Assembly: GCA_034440615.1 (NCBI GenBank)
Contig: JAOTOM010003986.1
Coordinates: 140,001 to 204,000, forward strand
Length of the DNA stretch: 64,000 nt
Source: Ashinkailepas kermadecensis
Taxonomy: Eukaryota; Arthropoda; Thecostraca; Neolepadidae
Direction of reading: 5' to 3'
Position 1 is the first letter of the stretch. Every line of letters starts with the position of its first letter. The notes under the pieces are model-generated. The model was given only the letters and a program-made list of their open reading frames with translations, ran no database searches and was not told the DNA's origin. The position numbers and the translations under genes are program-made. Of the stretch, positions 1 to 14,400 are shown piece after piece.

Positions 1-1911
1 AGCCATCACCACCCACAAGCATCGATGTCGGCGACAGGAAGAGGAACGCACCCGGAACTACGCCAGCTGTGACGTCACGACGAGCCAGAACCACGAACAT
101 GGCAATGAAGCGCATGAGCTGGGGCATTTTTAAAATGACGTATTCAGGCGACAGTTTTTCTCTCACAGTCCGCCAACCATGCTCAGTCGACCAGGAGTGC
201 CCAGGCCATTTTACCCAACAACGCATAGTACCATACGCTGACACGAAAATATATTAGCATGTCGCGAGACTCCTAGCTAAGAGATGGAAACGGCATGAAA
301 TCAAGCATAATGGAAAAGCAACCTGCACTGTGTTAATTCACGTGCATATCACTTGGCGGGGCAGTGAAGGTAGTGACAAGCAAAGATGCCCGAGACTGCC
401 ACAACACCATCCCAGAGCCAAAGCGCCATCACCACAATGAGGAAAATCTATCATTCAGGAAGGGCGGAATATATTCTGGTCATTGTATGCCGGTCATGGA
501 GGTTTCTCCTTGTATAACCGTCAGACAAAGCGCTAGTTTGCTACCGGAAGAGAAACAGAGAACTCCATTGGAACCAATGTTAAGTCCAGAAGGAAAAGCT
601 AGGGGTCAAATAAATAATTGCGGAACAATGACAAGCTCAAAAGAATGCAAAGCGAAACCCATGGGAAAGGGGCAGGGGAACAGCACAGGTGTTCTTTGAA
701 ACGACCGTTGGTGAGGAAGAAGAACTGGGGATGGATTTGTGTATTAGGGCGCGTCGACTGCCTTGGTCATTTCGCGTCCATAGCGCTAGGAAGAAGAACC
801 CAAGGGTGTCATGAAATATGGAAGACATGGAAAGGTGAGTGAAAAATAAAGAGATGGCTTCCTCAAAGGTGCGTGCAATAATATGCCTGTATCCAATGAG
901 CCCCAACCAGTATATATGATCACCATCTTGATATATTATATGCATTGTGAATGTCGTGAACCTCTATATCTGTCGTGAAAACATTAGTTCTTAATATATC
1001 CAGATGTCGTTGGGGACGCCATTAACGTCGTGCAGGTGCAATATCCAGTGCATTGGTACCGTACAACTTGTTGATTCAATCTTATTTCAGCAGAGTGTGA
1101 CGAAGTCAACTTTGGGCCTTCTTTCGAATGCGCTTAGCAGCCTAATCACGGCTGCTCCCACGTATCGTGGTATTCGGGCTCCGAGCGGATCCCAGTCGGT
1201 CGGCCGGCACCTGCCGCCGCCGACGTCGGCCGAATGACGCCTCGAGTCTCGGTGTTGACCGGATGTTTGGCTTGGTCGTCTCCGGTGCCGAGCGGCGACG
1301 GCTGGTCGGCGGACGCTGTGTCGTCGTGGGATTGTGACAACCATGTGCCATGTAACCGAGCCACATGTGGGGCGTGTCTGGGATAGAGTGCGACGATCGG
1401 ACCTCTCCCTTCGCGGTGTGCCGCAATAGGTGGCACCGAGTTCGGCTCTCGCACGCGGCTGGTCAGCCAGTCGGGTCTGGACGGTCGGCGAGGTGAGACG
1501 GAGTTGAGCGGTAGATGCGGTAAGATGTATCCCTGGTGCAATGTGTAAACGATGGGATGGTTGTTCGTCACGGGTGCCTATAGACTTGGAGGGCACGGAT
1601 TTGGAAACGGCACGTTTCAGCGGCATCGCTGCTCAAACTGTGGTACCGCAGGCTGTCGTCGTGTCGCTATCAATCAGCCCGGTCAATACGAGGGCAGAGA
1701 TAACTTGCCGGATTTGAGAACCAGCTACTGTACAAGCGAGGCAAACCTAGGCTATCACTGCCAGGCGAAACGAACTTGCCTACAAGGGTCAACACCGATA
1801 CAAACATCACTGGGCAAATCATATTTCGACAGATTGCAGAGCGGAGAAGCGTGAGTCAGAGTATAGCGGGACCGGCTGCAGGGAGGAGATAACGCCACCT
1901 GATAACAACAA
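1..1911. other. Intron sequence left of the last RhoGAP exon in the window
   Basis: This lies downstream of the 5' splice site at 2299 on the minus strand, so it should be intron leading to the next RhoGAP exon outside the window. I looked for the rest of the RhoGAP domain on the minus strand and did not find it. A GC-rich patch at about 1140-1530 gives overlapping open frames on the minus strand, but none resembles a known domain. No repeat family was recognised. Confidence 0.5.
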
Positions 1912-2299
1912 CGGAGGTCGGCCGTGGGCAGGAAGACCGGACTAACACAGCAGAGGGTGCCTGTGGTGGGGAGATGAGGTCACGGACTGACACAGAAGAG
2001 GGCGGCTGTGGTGGGTAGATGAGGTCACGGACTAACACAGCAGAGGTCGGCTGTGATGGGGGGGTGAGGTCACGGACTAACACAGCAGAGGGCGGCTGTG
2101 GTGGGTAGATGAGGTCACGGACTAATACAGCAGAGGGCGGCTGTGGTGGGGAGATGAGGTCACGGACTAACACAGCAGAGGGCGGCTGTGGTGGGGGAGA
2201 TGAGATCACGGACTAACACAGCAGAGGACGGCTGTGGTGGGGAGATGAGGTCACGGACTAACACAGCAGAGGGCGGCTGCGGTAGGGAGATGCGGTCAC
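1912..2299 (-). repeat. 45-bp minisatellite abutting the RhoGAP exon donor
   Basis: About eight copies of a 45-bp unit run up to the exon edge. On the minus strand the first intron bases are GTGACC followed by CATCTCCC-like sequence, and every unit repeats GTGACCTCATCTCCC. The array therefore begins at position +1 of the intron. Units further from the exon carry small indels. Confidence 0.9.
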
Positions 2300-2484
2300 C
2301 TGATGAAGTCGCTGTACAGCCGGAAGCAGAGGAGCGGCTCGGGCAGCTGGCGCAGGTAGAGCTTCAGCACGTTGGCGATCACGTTCGGGTGTACGTCGGT
2401 CAGGTCCACCAGGTGGGCGCCGCTCTCGAACGCCTGGCACAGCTTCTCCACCCGCGACTTGACGCCTGACACCCGGTAGATGCC
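2300..2484 (-). CDS. ARHGAP45-like: Exon: start of RhoGAP domain with arginine finger
   Basis: The 185-bp exon encodes residues 617-677 plus two bases. It opens with GIYRVSG, in which R620 is the catalytic arginine finger of RhoGAPs. It also contains [12 protein letters not shown] and [13 protein letters not shown], the family's second helical block. The acceptor is ctgccgcag and the donor CATCAG/GTGACC, ending in phase 2. The remainder of the domain, with its conserved Lys and Asn residues, must lie left of position 1. There are no stops or frameshifts. Confidence 0.96.
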
Positions 2485-5400
2485 CTGCGGCAGTGGGAGC
2501 AGGGTCGCTCGGCGGGCGGGCAGGCGGCACAGACGTGGCGCCACTGCAGCGTGTCGAACCCGGCAGCCGACCTGCCGCTGCAGACTGCATGCGTCTATTG
2601 GATCCTGCGGCATCCTTCGCTAAAAGGAATTGTGCTTGGACCGTCTGCCGCAAAACGTAGCTTAGCACTCCCGTGCCAGGAAATTTTGCAGTGTGCATCA
2701 AGCTGGGAAGCCGTACGCGGGACTCTAAACCAGGCTGGAAGACACGACACTTAACTGCCTTTCCTACGGGCTTTTTCGTGATTGGTTTCGTGATTCTAGT
2801 TGTCTTTTGTTCATCGATAATTAATACAGTATTTTCATGTGAACCCATTTTCGGCCCCTTTGCATTTCTGTAGGAACTATCCGTATGGCACCCTGGAGCT
2901 GCTGATCAATCGATCAGAGCATTCGAGCACTGCCTGGCATCTTCTGACATATAGAGCCATCGGCCCCGCCGGGCGACACAGTGGGTCCAAATTTATCTTC
3001 ATGTGGGCGTCAGATGTAAATGAACTTATAATTTGCCTATTAACGATGGAACTAAAATGTCTGACGGTACATAATGCGGCTTGCATCCAACCGCACAGCA
3101 TGACTCTAGGTCTGCGTACATCCCATCACTTAAAATCCAATAGGCTGAAATTGAAGGTCATTCATGTCAGCTGTGCTTTGCGATGAGGTGCCCATTAATT
3201 GGATGCACTGGTATAGACCCATGTAAGATATGAACACCAATACCAATCCGACTTACAATTCACACAATTTTCCTGTTACGCGTTGTTTTTCCACCCAAGT
3301 TTTCGAATTTGAACACACTGCGGGGCGAGATGGCGCGAATTTGGCCACCATGCGGCGGGATGGCGCGAACCAACGGATGGCCGAAGAGGACCCATCGACC
3401 CGTGGGGGGATTGGCGGCGGATGGCGCGAACCAACGGATGGCCGAAGAGGACCCATCGACCCGGCTTGGCGGGATGGCGCGAATTTGGACACCATGCGGC
3501 GATATGGCGCGAACCTTGATGGTGCAGCCACGGTGGTCGATCTCTGCGATGCACTTGCAGATCAGGTGGGGGATGGGCGAGTTGGTCTCAGTCAGATGCT
3601 GAGACAGGTCCACTCCGAAGGTGGTCATCTTGCGCGGCAGCCGCTTATGGCCGCACTGGATGGCCAGAGTCTCCACACACTTCTTATGGCTGGTGAGACC
3701 GCACTGTCGACACGGATCACAGTCAGGTCAGACACGGGTCACAGACCAGCTCAGACTAGGGTCAGGCACAGGTCATATGCGAATCAAACATGGACCAGAA
3801 ACGGGTAAACAGGTGAGGCACAGGTTAGACACAGGTCATACGCGGACCAGACACAGACACAGACACAGACGAAGGTCATACGCAGGTCAGAAGAGGCTCA
3901 ACACGGGTGGTGGTATCAGGCGGCCGAATATCGTCTGACCCTGCACATCGCTGGCTTCTCTCGTCGGCGTTGGCTGCCGGAGTCAAAGCCAGCACCCGTT
4001 GGACTACTACAGGTACGTCATCTACTACAGGTACGTCATCTATTGCAGGTGTGTCATCTACTACAGGTGTGTCATCTACTGCAGGTGCGTCATCTACTAC
4101 ATACACGTCATTCACTACGGGTACGTCATCTATGTACCAGCACCGATAACTACATAAACCGATGAACGCACTCATGTGGGGTAAAGATGGCTCGGGCCGA
4201 CAGCCAGGGAGCTCACTGACGTACTGCTGGGTCAGAGACACAGCAGTATACCAGCAGCGTACAGTGAGGTTGGACACAGCAGCACGTGAGGTTTTCTTTG
4301 GCAGTGACCGACACCGGCAGCATGGACACACCAGCAGCGCTTCGGACCGTGTCCGCAGCCACGATATTTAGATGAGGAACAATCTTTGCGGAAAAAAATT
4401 GTGCTCCCAAACAGCGCTTTATTGTGAACATCTTTCAGCTTAAAAATTATCAAGCTCCCAGCCACTAGGCCTTCCCGAGCAGTGCAAATGATTATTTAAT
4501 TGTTTCAGGTAATGAAATTGGGAACTTCTAGATTATATTCCTAGCTTGACAGGAAAGTAAACTGGGCATGATCTGGATCTACCAGTCATTTGGCCATTAA
4601 AAAGAAAATTAATCCGAGTTCTTGTTGGGGTGGCTTTATGAACCAGGGTTCTATCGCTAAGCAGAGCTTGTTACGTGAACCAAGGCCCACCACCCGATCC
4701 ATGAATTCCAGTTCAACAGCAGAATTTTGACCGAAAGCTTAACGTGCCGTCAATGCATCGGCACGGCCGCCCGGTAGCTCGTCCCCGGCCTTATCGGGCC
4801 AGCTGCCAACTGACCCTCCCAGCCGGGGGCTGAATGCGAGCGCGCGAAGCGACTCGAACCCTGCGTTGCCAGGACAGGGGAGACCAGAGTAGGCCAGCGC
4901 TCTAACCAACTGAGCTACTGAGGTACCATTAGCAGTGTATTGGACATGACATGATCTTACGTGTCTTCCAGACCGTCTCTGTAGGCACAGCGGCACAACG
5001 CTCAAAATGTGCATTATTTTTGCATTGATATATCCGATAGGTTCAACTAACGTTTCTACTAAGCTTTGGCTTGAACGTGGTGCAAAATTAACACCCAGAC
5101 CGGGGCGGCGGCCACACTGCACTCTGATGGTACGGACTGGCCGGCAGCAGTCCACGGCGACCGACCGACCGACACCGGGCTACCAACCACACCAACCGAC
5201 CGACCGACACCGGGCTACCAACCACACCAACCGACAGACCGACACCGGGCTACCAACCACACCAACCGACCGACCGACACCGGGCTACCAACCACACCAA
5301 CCGACCGACCGACACCGACCAACCGACCGACCGACCGACCGACACCGACCGACCGACCGACCGACCGACCGACCGACCGACACCGGGCTACCAACCACAC

Positions 5401-8400
5401 CAACCGACGGACCGACACCGACCGACCGACCGACCGACCGACCGACACCGACACCGACCAACCGACCGACCGACCGACCGACCGACCGACCGACACCGGC
5501 ACCACCACCCAACGCACCAACCACACCAACCGACCGACCGACACCGACCAACCGACCGACCGACCGACACCGGGCTACCAACCACACCAACCGACGGACC
5601 GACACCGACCGACCGACCGACCGACCGACAGGCCCGCTACCAACCACACCAACCGACCGACCGACACCGACCAACCGACCGACCGACCGACCGACACCGG
5701 GATACCACACCGACAGAGCGACCGACACCGGGCACCGGGCTGCCAACCACACCAACCGACCGACCGACACCGACCGACCAACCAACCGACCGACCGACCG
5801 ACCGACACCGGGCTACCAACCACACCAACCGATCGACCGACACCGACCAACCGACCGACACCGACCGACCGACACCGGGCTACCAACCAACCAACCGATC
5901 GACCGACACCGACCAACCGACCGACCACCGACCGACACCGGGCTACCAACCACACCAACCGATCGACCGACACCGACCAACCGACCGACCGACCGACCAA
6001 CACCGGGATACCACACCGACAGAGCGACCGACACCGGGCACCGGGCTGCCAACCACACCAACCGACCGACCGACACCGACCGACCAACCAACCGACCGAC
6101 CGACCGACCGACACCGGGCTACCGCACCGACAGAGCGACCGGGCTACCAACCACACCAACCGATCGACCGACACCGACCAACCGACCGACCGACCGACCG
6201 ACACCGGGCTACCAACCACACCAACCGATCGACCGACACCGACCAACCGACCGACCGACACCGGGATACCACACCGACAGAGCGACCGACACCGGGCTAC
6301 CAACCACACCAACCACGAAGACACCGACCAACCGACCGACCGACACCGGGCTACCACACCGACAGAGCGACCGACACCGGGCTACCAACCACACCAACCG
6401 ACCGACCGACCGACACCGGGCTACGACGGCGACGGAGCGACCGACATCGGGTAACCACGGCGACCGACCGACCGACTAACCGATCGACACCGGGCTACCA
6501 CACCGACCAACCGACCGACTAACCGACCGACACTGGGCTTACAACGCCGACCAACCGACCGACGCCGGCTACCACGCCGACAAACCGACCGTCACCGGGC
6601 TACCACGCCGACTAACCGACCGACACCGGGCTACCACGCCGACAGAGCGACCGACACCGGGCTACCACGCCAACCGACCGACCGACACCGGGCTACCACG
6701 CCGATCGCCACACATCCGACTGACCTCTGTACACTCGAGGCCCTGGAAGTAGACGTACGAGTCGCACTCTCGGCAGCGCGACGGTGTGATCAGCTTCCTG
6801 AAGTGATGGGTGACGGCTGCCTTGCTCATCGCCCGACGTGGCACATATCCGTCTGTGACAGATGGCATCAGTCAACATCAGTCACCGCTACACGTTCCAC
6901 ATATACGCCTGTGACTGATTGCAGCCGGCAACATCAGTTGTTATCTAAGCACGGTGACCATTGGTGTCGGCCACTCGGCCCTATCCCACCCTGTACGCCA
7001 TGTGTGATGACCAGCATATCCCAACCTATACCACCCTGTACGCTGTGTGTGATGGCCAGCCTATCCCACCCTATATGCCGTGCGTGATGACCAGCATATC
7101 CCAACCTATCCCACCCTGTATGTCGTGTGTGTTGACCAGCACATCCCAACCTATCCCACCCTGTATGCCGTGTGCGATAGCTAGCCTATCCCATCCTGTA
7201 CGCCGTGTGATGGCCAGCATATCCTAACCTACCCCACCCTGTATGCCGTGTGTGATGACCACCTTCACGGCGAGGTCACTTATGGTGCATCTCACCTGTC
7301 TCGGCCTGCCCCAGTGAGGTCCCGCCCGACCCTCACGTGTCGGGCGGGACCGCTCACCTGTCTCGACCTGGCGCAGTGAAGTCCCGCCCGACCCTCACGT
7401 GTCGGGCTGGACCGTTCACCTGTCTCGACCTGCCGCAGTGAGGTCCCGCCCGACCCTCATGTGTCGGGCGGGACCGCTCACCTGTCTCGACCTGCCGCAG
7501 TGAAGTCCCGCCCGACCCTCATGTGTCGGGCGAGACCGCTCACCTGTCTCGACCTGCCGCAGTGAGGTCCCGCCCGACCCTCATGTGTCGGGCGGGACCG
7601 CTCACCTGTCTCGTGTTCAGTCTCGAGCTCGTCGGCGCTGGTGGCCGGGCGGCGTCTGTCAGCCGCCAGGGGACTGGCCGTGGGCGAGGTGTCCACCGAC
7701 TTGCTGCTGCTGTCCACGCTGTCTGTGTCGGACGCCTGCTGTACGGCCGGCGGCCATGGACGCGAGCTCTTGGAGCTGCCGCCGCTCGTGTCTGGCGGCC
7801 AGAGCGGCAGACAATGGTAACACCACCGCCAGCACTGGTCCACACCAGCACCAGCTCCAGCAGATACCGACACCAGCACTGGCAGATACCAATACTAGCA
7901 CCGGCAGATACCAACACCAGCACCGGCAGATACCAATACCAGCACTGGCAGATATCAACACCAGCACTGGCAGATACCAAAACCAGCTCTGGCAGATACC
8001 AACACCAGCACTGGCAGAAATCAGCACCAGCAGTGGCCAACATTAGCGCCAACATTGGCCGACACCAACACCAGCAGTGGCCAGTACCAGCGCCGACAAT
8101 GGCCGGCACCAGCACCAGGTCTCAAGGTCACTAACACACGGAGGCTCCTACTGCTGTAATGAGTAATATGACCTCTATCGATCTGACGATCCGGAACCCT
8201 ACTGGTTCGCTAGAAGACGCTCCTTACCAGGGATATCCTCATACATATTCTTTTCTGGTCATTATCCCCTCAAAGGTTAGCCTGGTCCCCCACAACATCT
8301 GGATCTAATAAGTAACAGTGTCGAGTTGCCCCATGCCTTGGATCTCTCATTACTGACACACCCATTGCCCTAAATCGATTTTATAAAAGATTGTATTGCT

Positions 8401-11400
8401 CGTTTAAGGCCTTAGCCTGCTACCTACCACGGCTGGGATGCAATTGTAGTGAAGCTCAAAGACACGGCTACGATAGGAACCGTGTTTTCCCTCCCTCTCC
8501 AGCCGCTCGGGGTTATGATAACAAGCCGGATTGGAGCATTTTCAAGTTCGAGGTTCTACAAGCATTTTCTCTGTCTACTGGTGCTGTTGGCGAGTGGCCG
8601 TTCGCACACTTCAGGTCATGATGCGTGAAGTTAAAACCAGGCTAGTTTTTCATTGCCACAAAACATACCATTACTATGTAATCCGAATCGACGGCACGTA
8701 GAGGCTCGCTGTGTTCCCTGCTGTCAGAAAACAGCACACATCCGAGAACTATTTCAGCCAGCACAAAAAACATCGACCGATGTCGTCTTTCCAGAAATTG
8801 TAATACTCAGAACACATATGCTCCATATTCCGGAAACTCAACACATATGTAACCTGATCTGCCCGTGACAAAACCGCCTGTTATAGCACCTTACACATGA
8901 TCCCCTCTGCTTTTGAATGCGCTTCCGCACCTTACTACGTTGTTATAATAACAATGTAATCCAGTACCGCTTGCTCCGACATAGTCTATATTTACATCCA
9001 TCTGCGTTGGGATCTATTACCCGTGGCCCATAATGATACGTGACCGGCTGTGACCCGTGGCCTGACCTGTGACCGGTGACCCCTGACCTGACCCGTGACG
9101 GGCAACTCCTGACCTGACCAGTGACCAGCGATTTGTCATCTGATCGTGACCTGTGACTCCCTGACTCGTGACCCGTGACCTGTGACTCCCTGACTCGTGA
9201 CCCGTGACCCGTGACCTGTGACCAGTGATCTGTGACACGTGACCGGTAACCTGTGACCCATGACCTATGACATATGACATATGACTAGTGACCCGTGACA
9301 CGTGACACGTGACCTGTGATTCCTGACTCGTGACATGTGACCTGTGACCCGTTACGCGTGACCTGTGACCCATGAGACATGACCTGTGACCCGCTACGCG
9401 TGACCTGTGACCCGTAAATCGCACCTGCCACTCGGGCGGCATCGTCCATGACCAGCTGCCCGTTGCTGCGTCGGTCCCTGCTGGCCTCGTCGGCGCCGTA
9501 CGGCTCGAAGGTGAACGGCGCCGTGTCGGCGGAGGCGGCCGCCGCCACGTCCCGGTTGCTGCGGGACGCCGGCAGCAGCCGCTTCACGAACTCGGTGTAC
9601 TGCGAGCCCGGCTCGTACAGCCGACTCGACTCGCACAGCGTCTGGAACTGAGCGGCGTGGTCAGGTCAGGCGGCCCCGCTGACCCCAGACAGAGCCTGTG
9701 GCTGGGCCACGTGGTCCGGTCAGGCGGCCCCGCTGACCCAGACAGAGTCTGAGGCTGGGTCACGTGGTCCGGTCAGGCGGCTCCGCTGACCCCAGACAGA
9801 GCCTGTGGCTGGGCCACGTGGTCCGGTCAGGCGGCCCCGCTGACCCCAGACAGAGCCTGTGGGTGGGTCACGTGGTCCGGTCAGGCGGCCCCGCTGACCC
9901 CAGACAGAGCCTGAGGCTGGGTCACGTGGTCCGGTCAGGCGGCGCCTGTGGCTGGGTCATGTGGTCAGGTCAGGCGGCCCCGCTGACCCCAGACAGAGCC
10001 TGTGGCTGGGCCACGTGGTCCGGTCAGGCGGCCCCGCTGACCCAGACAGAGCCTGTGGGTGGGTCACGTGGTCAGGTCAGGCGGCCCCGCTGACCCCAGA
10101 CAGAGCCTGTGGCTGGGTCATGTGGTCAGGTCAGGCGGCCCCGCGGACCCCAGACAGAGCCTGAGGCTGGGTCACGTGGTCCGGTCAGGCGGCCCCGCTG
10201 ACCCAGACAGAGCCTGTGGCTGGGTCACGTGGTCAGGTCAGGCGGCCCCGCTGACCCCAGACAGAGCCTGTGGCTGGATCATGTAGCCTGGCCAGGCGGC
10301 GCCGCTGATATCCTGTTGTGCACCACAGTCTTATTTAATACGGCATTTAGTACACCGAGCACAGCACATTGGGCATTGTACGGGTGACAGGGCGGGTCCC
10401 ACGCCTGCTCTGCTGCGAACAAGTTTATCAGCATTTGTACACCAAAGCACACCAGGGTTGCTTTAGATTGCTGGAATAGCTGCCGTGAAGCTGGCCTTAA
10501 TCTGGGAGTCTCTATTGACTGTGCTTCAGCGCAGACCGCAGCTACCAGGTGCCATGCAACAACGGAATGCATGGGCTGCTTGGATAGAGGATTCGCCGAC
10601 ACAAACCAGTGTCTTCTGTCTGCAACCATTACTCCGAGTTTCCCTTTCACCCCTGACGATTGACCGACTCATCATTCCAGAAAATCCCCACCAGGTACTC
10701 AGACCAACACGACTCGATACATGTCACCACAAATCCAATTATACGAGGAAATCACGTAGCCTCAGCATAACGAGCCCGGTTATCCCAGATCTGTAACAGT
10801 TCGGAAACCGTGCGCCTATGAACCGTCTCTGTTCGGATCTATGTCAGCTAAATCAGACCGGGCCGGAGCCAAGCTGTACATCACCAGCTAAGCTGTACAT
10901 CACCAGCTAAGCTGTACATCACCGGAAGACTACCGCAGACGGGTCGTGTGGGTACACCACTGGCCTGTGTGGGCACACCACTGGTCTGCTTGGGCACAAC
11001 ACTGGTTTGCGTAGGCACCACACTGGTGTGCTTTGGCCCACCACAAGCATATGCCAATGAAACGCAAGACAGTACGATGCGGAGGTGGCGGAAAAACCGG
11101 TACTGACAGGCTCGGAGTGCAGCGGGGGTGGAAGCTGTAGACGTAACGCTGACCTGGATCGATGTCAGGAGGAATGGGCGATGGGTGTACGACGGGGCGA
11201 GCGATGCCTGGATATGCCCACACGGAGATGCCCGGACGATTGATGAGGGATTGGTAGGGGATGGGTGGGGGTAGAGTGGGAGTGGCTGGTGAGGGAACTA
11301 GCAAAAACCGGCGTGGAGATTGGCGGCGATAGTTGGCGTGGAAGGGCTAGAAGAACACTCCCCTCGACCGGGATAGAGGAGGGACCTGAAAGAGGTGGGG

Positions 11401-14400
11401 ATTGAAGGGGCGGACGAAGACTAGCCTGTACGGATGTGAGGCGTGAGGTTTGGAATGGGTGGACGGAGACGTGATGGGGGTGGAGTGTGTATGTGTGTGT
11501 GTGGGGGGAGGGAGGGGGATGAGGGGGACACTAACCTGGACCGGCATCGGCGCCGCCGTCGTGTGCTGCAGCTGGAAGTAGCTGGCGGTGACGGCCTTCA
11601 TCGTCTGGTCACACTGCAGTATCAGCTCGCGCACCTGAGTCAGCACCTCGCCCTTCACCTTGTGCAGTGCCGCGTGTCTCTCGTTCGCCTCCCGCACACA
11701 CTCACGGTAGTAGAGCTCCGCCTGGTGCGCCTGAGGGCAAACACACGGCTCAATACAGGTGAATCGCGGTAGTAGGGCTCCGCCTGGTGCGCCTGAGGGC
11801 AAACACACGGCTCAATACAGGTGAATCGCGGTAGTAGGGCTCCGCCTGGTGCGCCTGAGGGCAAACACACGGCTCATTACAGGTGAGGCTAGTGAGGTGC
11901 TCATATCGGACACGTAGGCACGTGACGTAGATACCTTGGAACTTCCGGGACTGTATCCAATCAAGTACACGATGCGCTAATCAAATACGCTTCCAAAGTT
12001 ACCGGTGATTGGACAGAATGGCAGGTGTGATATGAAATCTGATCAAACATGCTCTGTTGCACTATTCGCTATCTCAGAGACACAGGTATAATAGAAGCAT
12101 ATACATATAAGAAAGACGATGGGGATGGTGGCGGCGCCGCCGTTAATAGTGGCTAAGGATTCCGCACGCCCATTAAGAACGAAATGCTCCCGTGTTTTTC
12201 CACTGAGAGAAGGCCTTGCCTTTCATCATTTCCTGCATGCATATCCTTTCCTTTCCAGGGGGCGAGCAGATCCGAATGGTAGCTAGCTCTAACCCACCGT
12301 TCTGTAAACTCTGAACAACCTCCGGCACACACTACATACTCGCTGCTATGCCGTCCCCTGGTCACCTCCAATGTCACCGGAAGGAAGCAGGCCAAACCCT
12401 GAGCAATGCTATCTGCCACATGTATGCCCGTTCTCCGCGCATTGAGTGACCTGCGCCTGTCTCAGCGGACATACCAGCACGCGCCCAGTCAGTACAAGCC
12501 AGGCTGGGCCGCTGCCACCGCTCTTGCAGCGGCGCCGGAGCAGGTTTCGATCGGCGCCGCCTGCTGACGATCACACTCGGTCCGGGCTGAGGCGACATTT
12601 TCACGCCTCGGGGTATTGGGTGTCATCGAAAACATTCTACCCGCCGACAGGCCTGACTGGGTGCTTCGCAAATAGACCTGACAGGGTGTCCCGCCAACAG
12701 CCTGACAGGGTGCCCCGCCAACAGCCTGACAGGGTGCCCCGCCAAGAGACCTGACGGGGTGCTCCGCCCACATACCTGACAGGATGCCCCGCCAACATAC
12801 CCGACGGGGTTCCCCACCAACAGACCTGACGGGGTGTCCACCAACAGCCCTGACGGGGTGTCCACCAACAGCCTGACAGGGTGTCCCGCCAACATACCTG
12901 ACAAGGTGCCCCGCCAACAGACCTGACAGGGTGCCCCGCCAACAGACCTGACGGGGTGTCCACCAACAGCCCTGACGGGGTGTCCACCAACAGCCTGACA
13001 GGGTGTCCCGCCAACATACCTGACAAGGTGCCCCGCCAACAGACCTGACAGGGTGCCCCGCCAACAGACCTGACGGGGTGTCCACCAACAGACCTGACAG
13101 GGTGCCCCGCCAACAGACCTGACAGGGTGCCCCGCCAACATACCTGACAAGGTGCCCCGCCAACAGACCTGACGGGGTGTCCACCAACAGCCTGACAGGG
13201 TGCCCCGCCAACATATCTGACAAGGTGCCCCGCCAACAGACCTGACTGGGTGTCCCGCCAACATACCTGACAAGGTGCCCCGCCAACATACCTGACAAGG
13301 TGCCCTGCCAACAGACCTGACGGGGTGTCCACCAACAGACCTGACAGGGTGCCCCGCCAACAGACCTGACTGGGTGCCCCGCCAACAGACCTGACTGGTG
13401 GCTCATCAGGACCGTCTGCTGGGGTGGCAGACTTCCATGTCTCAGTCTGATTCCTCTAGTCAATCCCCATGTCATGCAAGCGCCACGAAAACGCTCCCCG
13501 GGTGATTCCTAAACACGACACGGATATCAACAGAGTTCGGCGTGGAATGCCACCGCAAAGACGCTCCCCGGGGTGAATTCCGAGCACGAGCCGAACATGC
13601 ATGGAGTTTACCGTGGAATATGCTATGGCCCAGAAGGCAGCAATAAATACCTAATGTTTCACTTCTCATGCTCGTATTTTAAACCGATAATCCGACACCA
13701 GCTTGCGCTAACACGCAATAATGTTTGCAAGTAATTGCCATCCCTCTGTGTTGGCACGTGCCTGACCTGGCTAGCATTATGCCACGGCGGGTCGAGTTGA
13801 ACCGGGAATGAGCCGCCCTTCAACTGCAGACCCGTTCTGTTGTGTCGCGACCTGGCCAATCAGCAGCCGCCCATCGCACGGTGGGATGAAGGAAGGACTA
13901 CTGAAAGGCCGGGGAAGTGTTGTTCGGACGGGTGTCGGCACGTTTCCCACCCGGGACAAATTGCCAACTAGAACTTCCATCACCCAATTGACCGAAAACA
14001 ATATAATCCGAGCTCGCTCAAGGCGAGAACTATCAGCTCCTACTGGGTATTGATTCCCGGGGTCGGAGGAGATCTCCTGGGAGGCGCCGGAACAGCACAC
14101 GGCAGGTGGCCAATGTGGTGGCCCCGCAAACGGACGGCACGATGCAAGGCGAAGGGCAAACACCCAACAGGACCACTCACTACTGACACACGGAACGGAC
14201 GACTGGATATCACCAGGGTCACTATGGGGAACGTTATAAGCTTCGTTACGCTTCACCGTCGTCCAGAAGAGGTTCAGCTGGCGCTCGTTGTTGACGGCCG
14301 TGGTTCCGTCATGCATGACCGCTTCGTGTTTGCGATTTATTTTCTGCGTATTTCTTAGCTCTGACCTTAATATCCTTGACTGTTTCTCCCGATCAGATTA

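Noticed and set aside
1087..1626. 179-codon minus-strand frame in a GC-rich patch
   Set aside because: I searched it for the remainder of the RhoGAP domain and found no resemblance. Overlapping frames of similar length suggest base composition only.
4840..4925. tRNA gene
   Set aside because: Same reasoning: it is the head of a SINE with other copies in the window.
5007..6479. 490-codon Pro/Thr/Arg/Asp-rich open frame
   Set aside because: It is composed entirely of CCGA-type repeats, with equally long frames on the other strand.
12489..13475. 328-codon frame on the minus strand
   Set aside because: It arises from the 25-bp minisatellite.
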